The notes under the pieces are model-generated. The model searched no databases. It had not been told where the DNA came from and saw only the letters and a program-made list of their open reading frames with translations. Shown in pieces: positions 1-10,760 of a stretch of DNA of 64,000 nt. Origin of the DNA: Larsenimonas salina (GTDB lineage: Bacteria; Pseudomonadota; Gammaproteobacteria; Pseudomonadales; Halomonadaceae); assembly GCF_023736155.1 (NCBI RefSeq), contig NZ_JAMLJJ010000004.1:62001-126000 (forward strand). Reading direction: 5' to 3'. Position numbers and translations under genes: made by a program. Position 1 is the first letter of the stretch; each line of letters begins with the position of its first letter.

Positions 1-192
1 GGTCAGCGCAAACTGCTGTTTGGCGATCGCTGAAACGTCAGTGTACTTCCACTCTTCGTTCTTGCGGTTCGGAAAGCCGACCGCCTCGAAACGAGCAGCG
101 CCGGCCTGGCGTCTTGCGGCGATCCAGCTCGGCTCGGCGTCAAGCTGCTTGCGGGCACCGAGCTGGTCGAGAAAGCCCTGTACTCCAGTCAT
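1..192 (-). CDS. sufD: SufD N-terminus (partial, runs off the left edge)
   Basis: Reading leftwards from an ATG at 190-192 gives 64 codons without a stop. The product contains the PNRKNEEWKYT stretch typical of the SufD N-terminus. SufD joins SufB and SufC in the cytosolic SufBC2D scaffold on which Fe-S clusters are assembled. The start overlaps the sufC stop as ATGA, so translation is coupled. Only the N-terminal part is inside the window; the catalytic-scaffold beta-helix is not visible. Confidence 0.85.
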   Translation of the reverse strand, partial: MTGVQGFLDQLGARKQLDAEPSWIAARRQAGAARFEAVGFPNRKNEEWKYTDVSAIAKQQFALT

Positions 193-941
193 GCAACGCT
201 CCCTTCGGTGAGCCAGTCATAGCCGCGGTCTTCAACTTCAGTGGCAAGCGTCTTGTCGCCACTTTTGACGACGCGGCCGTCCATCAGAATATGCACCACA
301 TCGGGCTCGATGTGATTCAGAAGCCGCTGATAGTGGGTCACCATCAAGATGGAGCGGTCTTCGCTTCGAAGCGAATTGACGCCCTGAGACACGACCTTCA
401 TGGCATCGATATCGAGGCCGGAATCGATTTCATCAAGCAGGGCAAGCTTTGGCTGCAGCACCAGCATTTGCAGAATTTCGTTGCGCTTTTTCTCGCCGCC
501 GGAAAACCCTTCGTTGACCGCGCGCTGCAGGAAGCTGTTGTCCATTTTCATGTAGGCAAGCTTTTCACGCACCAGCTTCATGAACTCCGGAGCCGGAATT
601 TCACCTTCACCGCGCGCTTCGCGCTGTGCATTGAGCGCTGCTTTCAGCAAGTAGACGTTCTTGACGCCCGGGATCTCGACCGGGTACTGAAAGCCCATCA
701 GAAGCCCGGCCCGTGCCCGGTCTTCCACCGCCATTTCCAGCAGATCCTCGCCTTCAAACGTGATGGTGCCCTGGGTCACTTCATACCCTTCGTTACCGGC
801 CAGCACGGCCGACAGCGTCGATTTGCCAGCACCGTTCGGCCCCATGATGGCGTGCACCTCACCCGGGTTGATGGTGAGGTTGATGCCCTTGAGGATCTCC
901 GTGCCGTCGATGCTGGCGTGCAGGTCTTTAATCTCTAACAT
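189..941 (-). CDS. sufC: SufC, ATPase of the SUF Fe-S assembly complex
   Basis: A 250-residue ABC-type ATPase that drives conformational change in the SufBC2D scaffold. Visible are Walker A (GPNGAGKST), the ABC signature FSGGEKKRNE, and Walker B followed by the D-loop (LLDEIDSGLD). The reading frame is open further upstream, but the start at MLEIKDLHAS matches the family N-terminus and has AAGG about 7 bases upstream. It lies 62 bases after sufB and overlaps sufD by four bases, so the three are one operon. Confidence 0.95.
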   Translation of the reverse strand: MLEIKDLHASIDGTEILKGINLTINPGEVHAIMGPNGAGKSTLSAVLAGNEGYEVTQGTITFEGEDLLEMAVEDRARAGLLMGFQYPVEIPGVKNVYLLKAALNAQREARGEGEIPAPEFMKLVREKLAYMKMDNSFLQRAVNEGFSGGEKKRNEILQMLVLQPKLALLDEIDSGLDIDAMKVVSQGVNSLRSEDRSILMVTHYQRLLNHIEPDVVHILMDGRVVKSGDKTLATEVEDRGYDWLTEGSVA

Positions 942-1003
942 GTTCAAGCCTTGAATAGGGTGGCAACGCGTGCCGTTGAAACAGAAAATTGATGACGCGG
1001 CGA

Positions 1004-2446
1004 TTAACCGACCGAGCCTTCCAGCGTCACGCTCAGAAGTGCTTCGGCCTCGACGGCGAATTCCATCGGCAACTCCTGGAACACGTCCTTGCAGAAGCCA
1101 TTGACGATCATGTTCACAGCGTCTTCTTCGTTGATGCCGCGGCTCTGGCAATAAAAGAGCTGATCTTCACCAATTTTCGAGGTTGTCGCCTCGTGCTCGA
1201 CCATCGATTTACTGTTGCTGATTTCCTGATACGGGAAGGTATGCGCCCCGCACTGGTCGCCAATCAGCAAGGAATCGCACTGCGTGAAGTTACGTGCGTT
1301 CTCGGCTCTCGGCAGAATCTTGACCAGTCCACGATAGGCCTGATCGCTTCTGCCGGCTGCAATCCCTTTCGACACGATGGTCGATTTGGTGTTTTTACCG
1401 ATGTGGATCATCTTGGTGCCGGTATCGGCCTGCTGACGTCCGTTGGTCACGGCCACCGAATAGAACTCACCGACGCTGTCATCACCGCGCAGCAGGCATG
1501 ACGGGTACTTCCAGGTAATTGCAGAACCTGTCTCGACCTGAGTCCAGCTGATCTTTGAACGATCGCCCCGGCAGTCGCCGCGTTTGGTCACGAAGTTATA
1601 GATGCCGCCCTTGCCGTCCTCATCGCCGGGATACCAGTTCTGAACGGTGGAGTATTTGATGTAGGCATCGTCTAGGGCCACGAGTTCGACCACGGCCGCA
1701 TGCAGCTGGTTTTCATCACGCTGGGGCGCGGTGCACCCTTCGAGGTAAGACACCTGGGCCTGCTTGTCGCAGATGATCAGCGTACGCTCGAACTGGCCGG
1801 TATTGGCGGCGTTGATACGGAAATAGGTCGAAAGCTCCATCGGGCACTCGACGCCTTCCGGCACGTAGACGAACGAGCCATCGGTGAACACGGCCGAATT
1901 GAGTGCTGCAAAGAAGTTATCGCCGCGCGAAACAACAGTGCCCAGGTACTGTTTGACCAGCTCCGGATGCTCACGGATTGCCTCTGAAATCGAACAAAAG
2001 ATAACGCCCGCTTCAGCAAGCTTATCCTTGAACGTGGTCGTTACCGACACCGAATCGAACACCGCATCGACGGCGACACCTGCAAGCGCTGCGCGCTCAT
2101 GCAGCGGGATACCGAGCTTTTCGTAGGTTTCGAGCAGTTTCGGATCAACTTCATCCAGACTCTGAGGCCGGTCTTCAGGCTTTTTGGGCGCACTGAAGTA
2201 GGAAATCGCCTGATAGTCGATTGGCGGATAGTCAAGGTGAGACCAGTCCGGCTCGCTCATTTTTTTCCACTGTTCGAACGCCTCGAGCCGCCAGTCGAGC
2301 ATCCACTGGGGTTCTTCCTTTTTCTTCGAGATAAAGGCAATGGTGTCTTCGTTCAGTCCCGGCGGCGCCGTGTCGCTCTCGATGTCGGTCACGAACCCTT
2401 GGGTATATTCGCGCCGAACGAGCTGTTCCATTTCTTCGCTAGCCAT
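1004..2446 (-). CDS. sufB: SufB, Fe-S cluster scaffold subunit
   Basis: 480-residue SufB, the scaffold subunit that receives sulfur from SufE/SufS and builds the nascent cluster. The C-terminal half carries the conserved [15 protein letters not shown] block; its first cysteine corresponds to the essential Cys405 of E. coli SufB. The start [10 protein letters not shown] follows a GGGAGAGAG ribosome site; an upstream in-frame extension lacks family similarity. It is the second gene of the operon, after the Rrf2 regulator. No sufA, sufS or sufE is seen here; sufS and sufE would be expected beyond sufD, to the left. Confidence 0.96.
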   Translation of the reverse strand: MASEEMEQLVRREYTQGFVTDIESDTAPPGLNEDTIAFISKKKEEPQWMLDWRLEAFEQWKKMSEPDWSHLDYPPIDYQAISYFSAPKKPEDRPQSLDEVDPKLLETYEKLGIPLHERAALAGVAVDAVFDSVSVTTTFKDKLAEAGVIFCSISEAIREHPELVKQYLGTVVSRGDNFFAALNSAVFTDGSFVYVPEGVECPMELSTYFRINAANTGQFERTLIICDKQAQVSYLEGCTAPQRDENQLHAAVVELVALDDAYIKYSTVQNWYPGDEDGKGGIYNFVTKRGDCRGDRSKISWTQVETGSAITWKYPSCLLRGDDSVGEFYSVAVTNGRQQADTGTKMIHIGKNTKSTIVSKGIAAGRSDQAYRGLVKILPRAENARNFTQCDSLLIGDQCGAHTFPYQEISNSKSMVEHEATTSKIGEDQLFYCQSRGINEEDAVNMIVNGFCKDVFQELPMEFAVEAEALLSVTLEGSVG

Positions 2447-2498
2447 GGTGCTCTCTCTCCCTGTCGGACGCGGCGGCCCGACCATCGTCTTACGTTGC

Positions 2499-2966
2499 CT
2501 AGGCGTCGCTGATGCTTGCCAGGGAAACACTTTGAATAGGCAGCATGACAGGCATCTTGATCGGCGTTTTCTGCGCCAGATCCGCCAGGGTCACACTGTC
2601 CAGAAACTGTCTGATTGCCATGGAGACGCGTTGCCAGTTATCGGCCACGCCACAGGTGGCAGCAAGGCCACACTCGCCTTCTGCCTGACTGCATTCCGTC
2701 ATGGCAACAGGCCCTTCTATGGCCTCGATGATCTCGCTGACCGAAATCTCGATGGGCGTTCGGGTCAACCGATACCCGCCCTGAGCACCCCGCCGTGATT
2801 GCAACAACCCTGCATGCATCAGCATCTTGAGCGTCTTGCTGACCGTGGGCCGAGGCACACCGACCGCCTCGGACAACTCGGCCGCTGCATGCGCCTGCTC
2901 GGGATAGCGCGCAATGTGCGCCATCACCACCGCGGCGTAGTCACTCATTTTGGAAAGTCGCAGCAT
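2499..2966 (-). CDS. Rrf2-family SUF operon regulator (IscR-like)
   Basis: 155 residues. The N-terminal winged HTH (about residues 1-65, with [17 protein letters not shown] as recognition region) is followed by a cysteine motif [16 protein letters not shown], i.e. C-x6-C-x5-C. IscR has C-x5-C-x5-C, so this is the SUF-regulator branch of Rrf2 rather than IscR proper. It probably senses cluster supply by binding a 2Fe-2S cluster and controls the operon it heads. AGAGGT precedes the ATG. Promoter and palindrome lie just upstream (2996-3050). Confidence 0.88.
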   Translation of the reverse strand: MLRLSKMSDYAAVVMAHIARYPEQAHAAAELSEAVGVPRPTVSKTLKMLMHAGLLQSRRGAQGGYRLTRTPIEISVSEIIEAIEGPVAMTECSQAEGECGLAATCGVADNWQRVSMAIRQFLDSVTLADLAQKTPIKMPVMLPIQSVSLASISDA

Positions 2967-2995
2967 GCGAAGTACCTCTCACAACATTGAGGACC

Positions 2996-3024
2996 ATTCT
3001 AGTCCCCATTAAAAATGATGTGAA
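2996..3024 (-). promoter_or_regulatory. Sigma-70-like promoter of the suf operon
   Basis: On the minus strand TTCACA (3019-3024) is separated by exactly 17 bases from TAGAAT (2996-3001). Predicted transcription start is near 2989, about 23 bases before the regulator's ATG. Confidence 0.55.
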
Positions 3025-3037
3025 GGCGAATACGCAT

Positions 3038-3050
3038 TATCGGACCGATA
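3038..3050. promoter_or_regulatory. Palindrome upstream of the suf promoter (candidate operator)
   Basis: TATCGG-A-CCGATA is a perfect 6+6 inverted repeat, 14 bases upstream of the -35 box. Its position suits an activator or a Rrf2 binding site, but it does not spell a known IscR consensus. Confidence 0.3.
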
Positions 3051-3128
3051 GACGCACGTTAATCGCACGTTCATGACCGTTAACCGAAATAAGAATACGT
3101 TTCAATTATATTTGCATCTTTGCCACAA

Positions 3129-3157
3129 CAAAAAAATGCCCCGCAAGCGGGGCATCT
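3129..3157 (-). terminator. Rho-independent terminator after purA
   Basis: 8-bp stem ATGCCCCG/CGGGGCAT with a four-base loop, followed on the minus strand by seven T residues. It lies 16 bases after the purA stop and closes the long nnr-to-purA run. Confidence 0.85.
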
Positions 3158-3172
3158 TTGAAGCCGAATGGC

Positions 3173-4516
<1,344 letters not shown>

Positions 4517-5713
4517 TTACTTCATCTCACTGATCGGCACGACGGCCCACTGACCTTCGCGCTTGACCAACGCACGATCGCAGCGATAGTGCGCCTCGAG
4601 TGCGCTGCCGTCCTGACCCGGAAGTGCCTGCACCACGCGGACGCCTTCGCTTCGAAGCGTGCGGATGCGTGCCTGAAGCTCAGCGTCGTACTCGGCAGGC
4701 GCCCACACCCCATCGGCTGGCGGCTGCTGCTCGCTGAGCGAGGCGAGAAGCTTCAGGTCCATGGAGCAGCCGGTTGCCGGGCGTGGCCGGCCGAACGCAC
4801 GCCCCGTGCCATCGTAGCGCCCGCCCTTGGCAAGCGCCTGACCATAGCCTGAAACGTGAGCGGCAAAGACCATACCGGTGTGGTACTGATAGCCACGAAG
4901 TTCGGCGAGGTCGAAATAAAGCGCCACATCGCCGTGACTCGCTTCGAGTCGCTGCTGGAGCTGAACCAGATAATCAAGCGCCGCCATGACCGAGGCCGAC
5001 GCACCTGCAAACATGGTGCGCGCCTGATCGAGAATCTCGACACCCCCATGCAGCCTTGGCAGCGCCTTCAGCATGGCCGCTAAAGCCGCATCAGCCACCT
5101 GCGCCTCGATCAGAGCGTCGCTGTCTTCAAGCGCCTTGCGTTCGATCGCCTCGAAGATGCGGCCGCGCGCCTGGGCATCAAGACCGGCTTCTTCCATGAG
5201 CGCGCGATAGATGCCGATGTGGCCAATGGCGAGGTGGATATGACTCGCACCCGCAACGTCGAGACTTTCAAGCACCAGCTGAAGAATTTCGACGTCGGCA
5301 TCGATACCGGAGTGCCCGAAGAGTTCGAGCCCGACCTGAACCGGGCTGCGTCCGCCCTGGTACTCATCGGCCTGCGCCCTGAGCACATGGGCGCAGTAGC
5401 AAAGGCGAACCGCACCCTCGCGGTGAAGCGAGTGCGCGTCCATGCGAGCAACCTGAGGCGTCACATCGGCACTGATGCCCATCATGCGGCCGGTGTGCTG
5501 ATCGGTCAGCTTGAAGGTCTGTATATCAAGATCGGAGCCCGTGCCGGTCAACAGCGAGTCAAGAAACTCGACCGGCGGTGGTACGACCATGTCGTAACCC
5601 CACCGGTAATAGGTATCGAGCAGCGTGCGCCGGAGCGATTCCATGCGCAGGGCTTGAGGTGGCAGTACTTCATCCATGCCATCAGGAAGAAGCCAGCGAT
5701 CGGCGATGGTCAT
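4517..5713 (-). CDS. hisZ: HisZ, ATP phosphoribosyltransferase regulatory subunit
   Basis: 398-residue catalytically inactive paralogue of histidyl-tRNA synthetase. The class II synthetase core is recognisable (WLLPDGMDEVLPPQA at the N-terminus, RMMGISADVTPQVARMDA as the motif 2 region, ALAKGGRYDGTGRAFGRP near the C-terminus), but no anticodon-binding domain follows. HisZ activates the short form of HisG in the first step of histidine synthesis, so this genome should encode a short HisG elsewhere. Confidence 0.93.
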   Translation of the reverse strand: MTIADRWLLPDGMDEVLPPQALRMESLRRTLLDTYYRWGYDMVVPPPVEFLDSLLTGTGSDLDIQTFKLTDQHTGRMMGISADVTPQVARMDAHSLHREGAVRLCYCAHVLRAQADEYQGGRSPVQVGLELFGHSGIDADVEILQLVLESLDVAGASHIHLAIGHIGIYRALMEEAGLDAQARGRIFEAIERKALEDSDALIEAQVADAALAAMLKALPRLHGGVEILDQARTMFAGASASVMAALDYLVQLQQRLEASHGDVALYFDLAELRGYQYHTGMVFAAHVSGYGQALAKGGRYDGTGRAFGRPRPATGCSMDLKLLASLSEQQPPADGVWAPAEYDAELQARIRTLRSEGVRVVQALPGQDGSALEAHYRCDRALVKREGQWAVVPISEMK

Positions 5714-5811
5714 ATGCTGTGTCCTGCTTTGAAACGTGACCGTTGCCTCGGTGCCGGCAACGGCTCCCCCTGTTACTGGGTCTTTGTTCGTGAAGGCGCT
5801 TTTAAACGCAC

Positions 5812-5838
5812 AAAAAAACCGGGCTGAAAGCCCGGTTT
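5812..5838 (-). terminator. Terminator after hflC
   Basis: Stem ACCGGGC/GCCCGGT with TGAAA loop, followed on the minus strand by seven T. It separates the hfl genes from hisZ-purA, which therefore may also have their own promoter in 5714-5811. Confidence 0.8.
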
Positions 5839-5888
5839 CGCTATGAGTCTACCATGTTTTAGCGGCAGGTGAACCCTTGAACGCCCAT

Positions 5889-6839
5889 TCAGGGCGCGCT
5901 TGGCTGTTCGCCGTTGGCGCCGTTGAAATACTGGAAGAACTTGCTGTCCGGGCTCAGTACCAACATGTTGTTGCTCTGCTCGCCGAAGCTGTCTCGATAG
6001 GACTCGAGCGAGCGGTAGAACCGGAAGAAATCCTCGTTTTGCGTGTAGGCATTGGCGTAGATCGTTGCCGCCTGAGCATCGCCCTGACCGCGAATGGTCT
6101 CGGACTTCTCACGCGCATCAGCAAGCAGGGCCTTGCTCTGCTGATCGGCCTTGGCCTTGATTTCCTCAGCCTCCTGACGCCCCTCAGCGCGGTAACGCTG
6201 GGCCTCACGATGGCGCTCACTGCGCATTCGCTCGTAAACGGCCTGTGATACTTCACTCGGCAGATCGATCCGCTTCACACGAATATCAAGGATGGCGACC
6301 CCAAGCTCGTTGCGCATGGCGGCATCGAGATCGTTGGTCGGCTTATCCATGGTCTCTTCCTTGGCCGCGTCTTCCGTTTCCGGCTTGGCCTCTTTCTTTT
6401 GCTGGGCCGCAGCCACTGAACGGTCAGCAACGATGTCGCTGAGCTCGAGCTTACCGAACTCGTTACGAAGCCGCTCATCCACGCGCGGCGCAATCAGACG
6501 CTCGGCCATTTGCTCATCGCCACTGGTCGCTTCGTAGTAGTTCTGCGGATCAACGATCTTCCACTTGACGTAGGAATCGACAATCACCGCTTTCTTGTCT
6601 TTCGTCAAATAGCGACTGGCCGAGGCGTCAAGTGACATCACTCGACCATCGAACGTGCGTACCGTGTTCAGCAGTGGCCACTTGAAGTGAAGCCCGGGCT
6701 GAATGTCTTCCTGTACCACCTCACCGAAGCGCAGTTTGATGGCGCGCTGCGTCTCGTTGACGATGTACATGCTGCTGTTGGCGATCCAAGCCGCGACGGC
6801 CAGCACCGCGATGATCACCAGGGCGCGGTTGTTAAGCAT
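5889..6839 (-). CDS. hflC: HflC, FtsH protease modulator
   Basis: 316-residue inner-membrane SPFH/prohibitin protein that forms the HflKC cage around FtsH and limits its access to membrane substrates. One N-terminal membrane segment (about residues 5-25), then the SPFH domain (RAIKLRFGEVVQEDIQPGLH). A charged lysine/glutamate-rich insertion lies at about residues 145-170, before VAILDIRVKRIDLP, and is longer than in enterobacterial HflC. hflK ends exactly one base before this ATG. Confidence 0.95.
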   Translation of the reverse strand: MLNNRALVIIAVLAVAAWIANSSMYIVNETQRAIKLRFGEVVQEDIQPGLHFKWPLLNTVRTFDGRVMSLDASASRYLTKDKKAVIVDSYVKWKIVDPQNYYEATSGDEQMAERLIAPRVDERLRNEFGKLELSDIVADRSVAAAQQKKEAKPETEDAAKEETMDKPTNDLDAAMRNELGVAILDIRVKRIDLPSEVSQAVYERMRSERHREAQRYRAEGRQEAEEIKAKADQQSKALLADAREKSETIRGQGDAQAATIYANAYTQNEDFFRFYRSLESYRDSFGEQSNNMLVLSPDSKFFQYFNGANGEQPSAP

Positions 6840-8078
6840 TTAGCGGCCCTCCCGAAGCGTGGAATTTCGGTTTGAAGACGAGTTGACGACGTCGTTGGCA
6901 ATCGACTTCAGCGCGGATGCATTGCCGGAGCCATTCATCGAGCCGGACGCATTGGCACCACCGGCGTTCTGCCCCAGCTTGTCGAGCGGCAGATACATCA
7001 TGGCGTTGCCGCCACTGACGTTGATCAGCGCCTTGTTGGTATGACTGAAGATATCGCTCATGGTGTCGAGGTAGAGACGCTCACGTGTGATGTCGGGCGC
7101 TTTTTCATACGCCTCGTTGAGGCTCAGGAAGCGGTTGGCTTCACCCTGAGCCTGGGCCGTGGCGTTGCGGCTATAGATGTCAGCCTCACGCTCCATTCGA
7201 TACGCCTCACCACGGGCCTGCGGCAGCACCGAGTTGGCGTAACCGCGTGCTTCGTTGATCGACCGTTCGCGGTCTTCACGAGCGCGAATAACGTCGTCGA
7301 AGGCGTCTTGAACCTGATCCGGCGCGGACGTGCTCTCGACGTTGACGGCCTTGAGCTGAAGCCCAACGCCGTAGGCGTCAAGGTAGGACTGAAGCCGCGT
7401 GGTAACGTTCGACGCCAGAAGCTCACGCCCGGAGGTCAGGATGTCGTTCATCTCGGTCTGACCGGCCACGTAACGAAGGGCCGAATCGGTCGCGTTCTCA
7501 AGACTCATTTCCGGTGCACGAACGTTTAGCACATAATCGCGCGGATTGGAGACCACATACTGAACGGACATCTTCACCTTAACGATGTTCTCGTCCTGCG
7601 TGAGCATCGAGGCCGTCTGCGTCAGCGAGCGCACCTTGGTCACATTGACCTCGCGCACTTCGTCAACGAACGGCGCATTCCAGTGAAGGCCTGGACCGAC
7701 GGTCTCTGTATACTCGCCGAATCGGAGCACAACGCCTCGCTCCGACTGGTCGACCAGATAGAATCCGGAGGCAAACCAGACGCCGGACAACACAACCACC
7801 ACCAGTGCCGGCAGCGCGAACGCATTGCGCTTGTGATCGCCCCCATTACCGCCCTGCTGGCCATTGCCATTATTGTTGCCGCCGCCGTTTTTCTTGCCGA
7901 ACAGGCCACCAAGCTTGCTCTGCAAGTCCTTCAGCGCCTCATCCAGATCCGGCGGGCCGCCATTTCCATTGTTCCCGTTGTTGTTCGGTCGGCGATCACC
8001 GTTATCGTTGTTACGGCCGCCGCCACCCCAGGGGTCGTTTGAATTATTCTTGCCGCCACCTGGCTCATTCCAAGCCAT
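6840..8078 (-). CDS. hflK: HflK, FtsH protease modulator
   Basis: 412 residues. A long N-terminal cytoplasmic tail of low complexity, rich in Gly and Asn (about residues 1-80), a single membrane segment (about 85-107, FALPALVVVVLSGVWFASGF), then an SPFH domain (DQSERGVVLRFGEYTETV) and a coiled-coil region rich in Ala/Glu/Arg. Partner of HflC in the periplasmic HflKC assembly. Directly abuts hflC. Confidence 0.95.
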   Translation of the reverse strand: MAWNEPGGGKNNSNDPWGGGGRNNDNGDRRPNNNGNNGNGGPPDLDEALKDLQSKLGGLFGKKNGGGNNNGNGQQGGNGGDHKRNAFALPALVVVVLSGVWFASGFYLVDQSERGVVLRFGEYTETVGPGLHWNAPFVDEVREVNVTKVRSLTQTASMLTQDENIVKVKMSVQYVVSNPRDYVLNVRAPEMSLENATDSALRYVAGQTEMNDILTSGRELLASNVTTRLQSYLDAYGVGLQLKAVNVESTSAPDQVQDAFDDVIRAREDRERSINEARGYANSVLPQARGEAYRMEREADIYSRNATAQAQGEANRFLSLNEAYEKAPDITRERLYLDTMSDIFSHTNKALINVSGGNAMMYLPLDKLGQNAGGANASGSMNGSGNASALKSIANDVVNSSSNRNSTLREGR

Positions 8079-8117
8079 AGTCAGTCTCCACTAAACAAGT
8101 TACCGGACGAATCGTCC

Positions 8118-9425
8118 TCAGAATGCGTCTTCGAAATACGATTGAGGCAGGTAGTCCTCGGGGTCTTCGCCAGCTCTCGACAGCAGCTGCAAGAGGTCCC
8201 GTTTAGGAAGGCGTATGGCCAATTGGGCATTTCCCTGCTCGTCGAACGCTTCCTCGCGCACGGCGTTGATGTCATGCAATTGAGCCCGCAACCACCCCTG
8301 TTTCGGCGTCAAAGAAACCGAAACATCGACGATATCGACCCCAAGGCGCGAGGATAACGCTTCCAGAAGCAGATCCAGGCCTTGATTGTCGCGCGCCGAC
8401 AGCCAAACTGACTGTGGCTCATGGTAACCGTCGTGCTCAATGCGTGGTGACGAGCCTAACAGATCAATCTTGTTCATAACCTGAAGTTGAGGCACATCAT
8501 TGGCCCCTATTTCGGTCAGAACCTTGTTGACTTCTTCGATATTGGCCTCACGTTCCGGATCGGCCGCATCCACAACGTGGATCAAAAGATCCGCCTGAGC
8601 CGCCTCTTCAAGCGTTGCCTTGAAGGCTTCGATCAGCTTGTGCGGGAGGTGACGAATGAACCCGACCGTATCGGCCATGACCACAGGCCCCACGTCAGCG
8701 ACTTCGAGCCGCCTGAGCGTCGGGTCGAGCGTTGCAAAGAGCTGGTCGGCCGCATACACCTCGGAGTTCGTGACGGTATTGAACAGCGTCGACTTGCCCG
8801 CGTTGGTATAGCCGACCAGTGAAATCGACGGAATTTCACCGCGCTCACGCGCTCGTCGATTTTGCTCGCGCTGCTTTCGAACCTTGTCGAGGCGCTTGTT
8901 GATCGCCTTGATTCGCCCTCGAAGCAATCGTCTGTCGGTTTCGAGCTGGGTTTCACCCGGACCACGAAGGCCGATACCGCCCTTCTGGCGCTCAAGGTGG
9001 GTCCAGCCTCTGACAAGGCGAGTGGACATGTACTCGAGCTGAGCGAGCTCCACCTGAAGCTTGCCCTCATGCGTTCGCGCACGTTGCGCGAAAATATCCA
9101 GAATCAGGCCGGTCCGGTCGAGTACGCGGCATTTAAGCTCGCGCTCGAGGTTTCGTTCCTGAGACGGGGATAGCGCGTGATTGAATAGAACGAGTTCCGC
9201 CTCATGGGCGGCGATGGTATCTCGAAGCTCATCGAGCTTGCCGGTACCAAGAAAGGTTTTGGGGTCGGGGTGTCGACGAGTGCCATTGACAAGTGCGGCG
9301 GGAGTCGCTCCCGCCGACCGCACCAGCTCCATGAATTCGCCGGCATCCTCGAACTGTTCTGCCGCCTGAAAATCGATATGAACCAGTACGGCTGTTTCAC
9401 CTGAACCAGGACGTTCAAAGAACAA
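8118..9425 (-). CDS. hflX: HflX, ribosome-rescue GTPase
   Basis: 435 residues. The N-terminal HflX domain (FLGTGKLDEL, LSPSQERNLE) and the coiled linker GGIGLRGPGETQLETDRR precede the GTPase domain with G1 GYTNAGKST, G3 DTVGF and G4 NKID. HflX splits stalled 70S ribosomes, especially under heat stress. It lies 17 bases downstream of hfq, the usual arrangement in Gammaproteobacteria. Confidence 0.96.
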   Translation of the reverse strand: MFFERPGSGETAVLVHIDFQAAEQFEDAGEFMELVRSAGATPAALVNGTRRHPDPKTFLGTGKLDELRDTIAAHEAELVLFNHALSPSQERNLERELKCRVLDRTGLILDIFAQRARTHEGKLQVELAQLEYMSTRLVRGWTHLERQKGGIGLRGPGETQLETDRRLLRGRIKAINKRLDKVRKQREQNRRARERGEIPSISLVGYTNAGKSTLFNTVTNSEVYAADQLFATLDPTLRRLEVADVGPVVMADTVGFIRHLPHKLIEAFKATLEEAAQADLLIHVVDAADPEREANIEEVNKVLTEIGANDVPQLQVMNKIDLLGSSPRIEHDGYHEPQSVWLSARDNQGLDLLLEALSSRLGVDIVDVSVSLTPKQGWLRAQLHDINAVREEAFDEQGNAQLAIRLPKRDLLQLLSRAGEDPEDYLPQSYFEDAF

Positions 9426-9442
9426 GTAAGCGCCTCTCTAAA

Positions 9443-9694
9443 TCAGCTTTCCTGCCCGGGCTGCAGGGGAGTTTCCTGCGCCGGCAGGCGAACGTTACGG
9501 GATGGAACAACTGTCGAGATGGCGTGCTTGTACACCATCTGGCTGACCGTATTGCGCAGCAGGATAACGAACTGGTCAAAAGACTCGATCTGGCCTTGAA
9601 GCTTGATGCCGTTGACCAGAAAGATCGAAACCGGGATACGCTCTTTGCGCAAAACATTCAGGTACGGGTCTTGAAGGGATTGTCCTTTGGACAT
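9443..9694 (-). CDS. hfq: Hfq RNA chaperone
   Basis: 83 residues, hexameric Sm-like protein that pairs small RNAs with mRNAs. Sm1 ([18 protein letters not shown]) and Sm2 with the YKHAIS motif are intact, followed by a short, low-complexity C-terminal tail ending QPGQES. The open frame extends upstream, but [13 protein letters not shown] is the family start and has GGGAGA about 5 bases upstream. Confidence 0.98.
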   Translation of the reverse strand: MSKGQSLQDPYLNVLRKERIPVSIFLVNGIKLQGQIESFDQFVILLRNTVSQMVYKHAISTVVPSRNVRLPAQETPLQPGQES

Positions 9695-9815
9695 GTTGCT
9701 CTCCCAGTAGTAATTAGATTTTATGTGTTTTGGTAGTAATCGTGTCGACTCGCGCGCAAAGCGATTCACGTTGAAGTGACAGCATCACATGATGAGCGTG
9801 ACCACTCATAGTACG

Positions 9816-10760
9816 CTAAGTGCCGGCACCACGCACGATTTTCAAGGCTGACTCGACAACATCTTCAGCCTGAGGATCGATCCAGTGAGCGTGCTGCCAA
9901 CGTCTGAGCCACGTCAACTGACGTTTGGCCAGCTGACGCGTAGCGACAACGCCCCGCTCCCTTAGCGTAGACCGATCGAATCGGCCGTCCAGATATTCCC
10001 AGACCTGACGGTATCCCACGCTTTTCATGGCCGGCAGATCCGCATGAATCTCAGGGCGCGCTTTCAGTGCTTCGACTTCCTCGATAATGCCAAGTTCAAG
10101 CATCTGATCGAAACGCATTGCGATGCGCTCATGCAAAAGCGCCCGGCTACCGGGACAGACCACGATCGGCAGCGGCTCGAACGGAAGCGCCACCGATTCC
10201 TGCTCCGTCCAGTGCGCGGTCAGGCTCCTCCCGGTCAGGCGATACACCTCAAGCGCCCGTGTCAGCCGCTGCGGGTCGTTGGGATGAATACGCTCGGCGG
10301 CAACCGGATCGACGCGGGCCAGCTCCTCGTGAAGCGCACTCAGACCGCGCTGCTCGATATCGCGCTGCAACTGCTCTCGCACCGCCGCATCAGCCCCCGG
10401 CATGCTGGCAGCCCCATCGACCAGCACCTTGAAATACAGCATGGTACCGCCTATCAATAACGGCGTTTGTCCGCGTTGCCACAGGGTATCGATCAAACCG
10501 AGCGCGTCGTCTCGAAACTCGGCCGCACTGTAAGGCTCAGACGGGTCGCGAATATCAATCAACCGATGCGGTGCACGCGCCAGCTCATCGGCCGTGGGCT
10601 TGGCTGAGCCGATATCCATACCCCGATAGACCATGGCCGAATCAACGCTGATCAGCTCGAAACCGAGCCGCTCATGCAGCGCGATCGCCAGATCGGTCTT
10701 GCCGGCCGCCGTCGGCCCCATGATGAACGGCACATAGGGTTTGCCGGAGGGCGCACGCAT
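9816..10760 (-). CDS. miaA: tRNA dimethylallyltransferase
   Basis: 314 residues. It transfers a dimethylallyl group to A37 of tRNAs reading UNN codons. P-loop GPTAAGKTD, then the substrate-binding DSAMVYRGMDIGSAKP. The chosen ATG overlaps the mutL stop as TGATG with a GGGGG ribosome site 5 bases upstream; a GTG one codon earlier is the alternative. Middle of the mutL-miaA-hfq run. Confidence 0.95.
   Translation of the reverse strand: MRAPSGKPYVPFIMGPTAAGKTDLAIALHERLGFELISVDSAMVYRGMDIGSAKPTADELARAPHRLIDIRDPSEPYSAAEFRDDALGLIDTLWQRGQTPLLIGGTMLYFKVLVDGAASMPGADAAVREQLQRDIEQRGLSALHEELARVDPVAAERIHPNDPQRLTRALEVYRLTGRSLTAHWTEQESVALPFEPLPIVVCPGSRALLHERIAMRFDQMLELGIIEEVEALKARPEIHADLPAMKSVGYRQVWEYLDGRFDRSTLRERGVVATRQLAKRQLTWLRRWQHAHWIDPQAEDVVESALKIVRGAGT

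Noticed and set aside
114-938. Long plus-strand frame opposite sufC (274 codons)
   Set aside because: It is the antisense shadow of sufC; the product resembles no family and GC-rich codon bias explains such frames. The same holds for the long antisense frames opposite purA, the NCS2 permease, pgi and parC.
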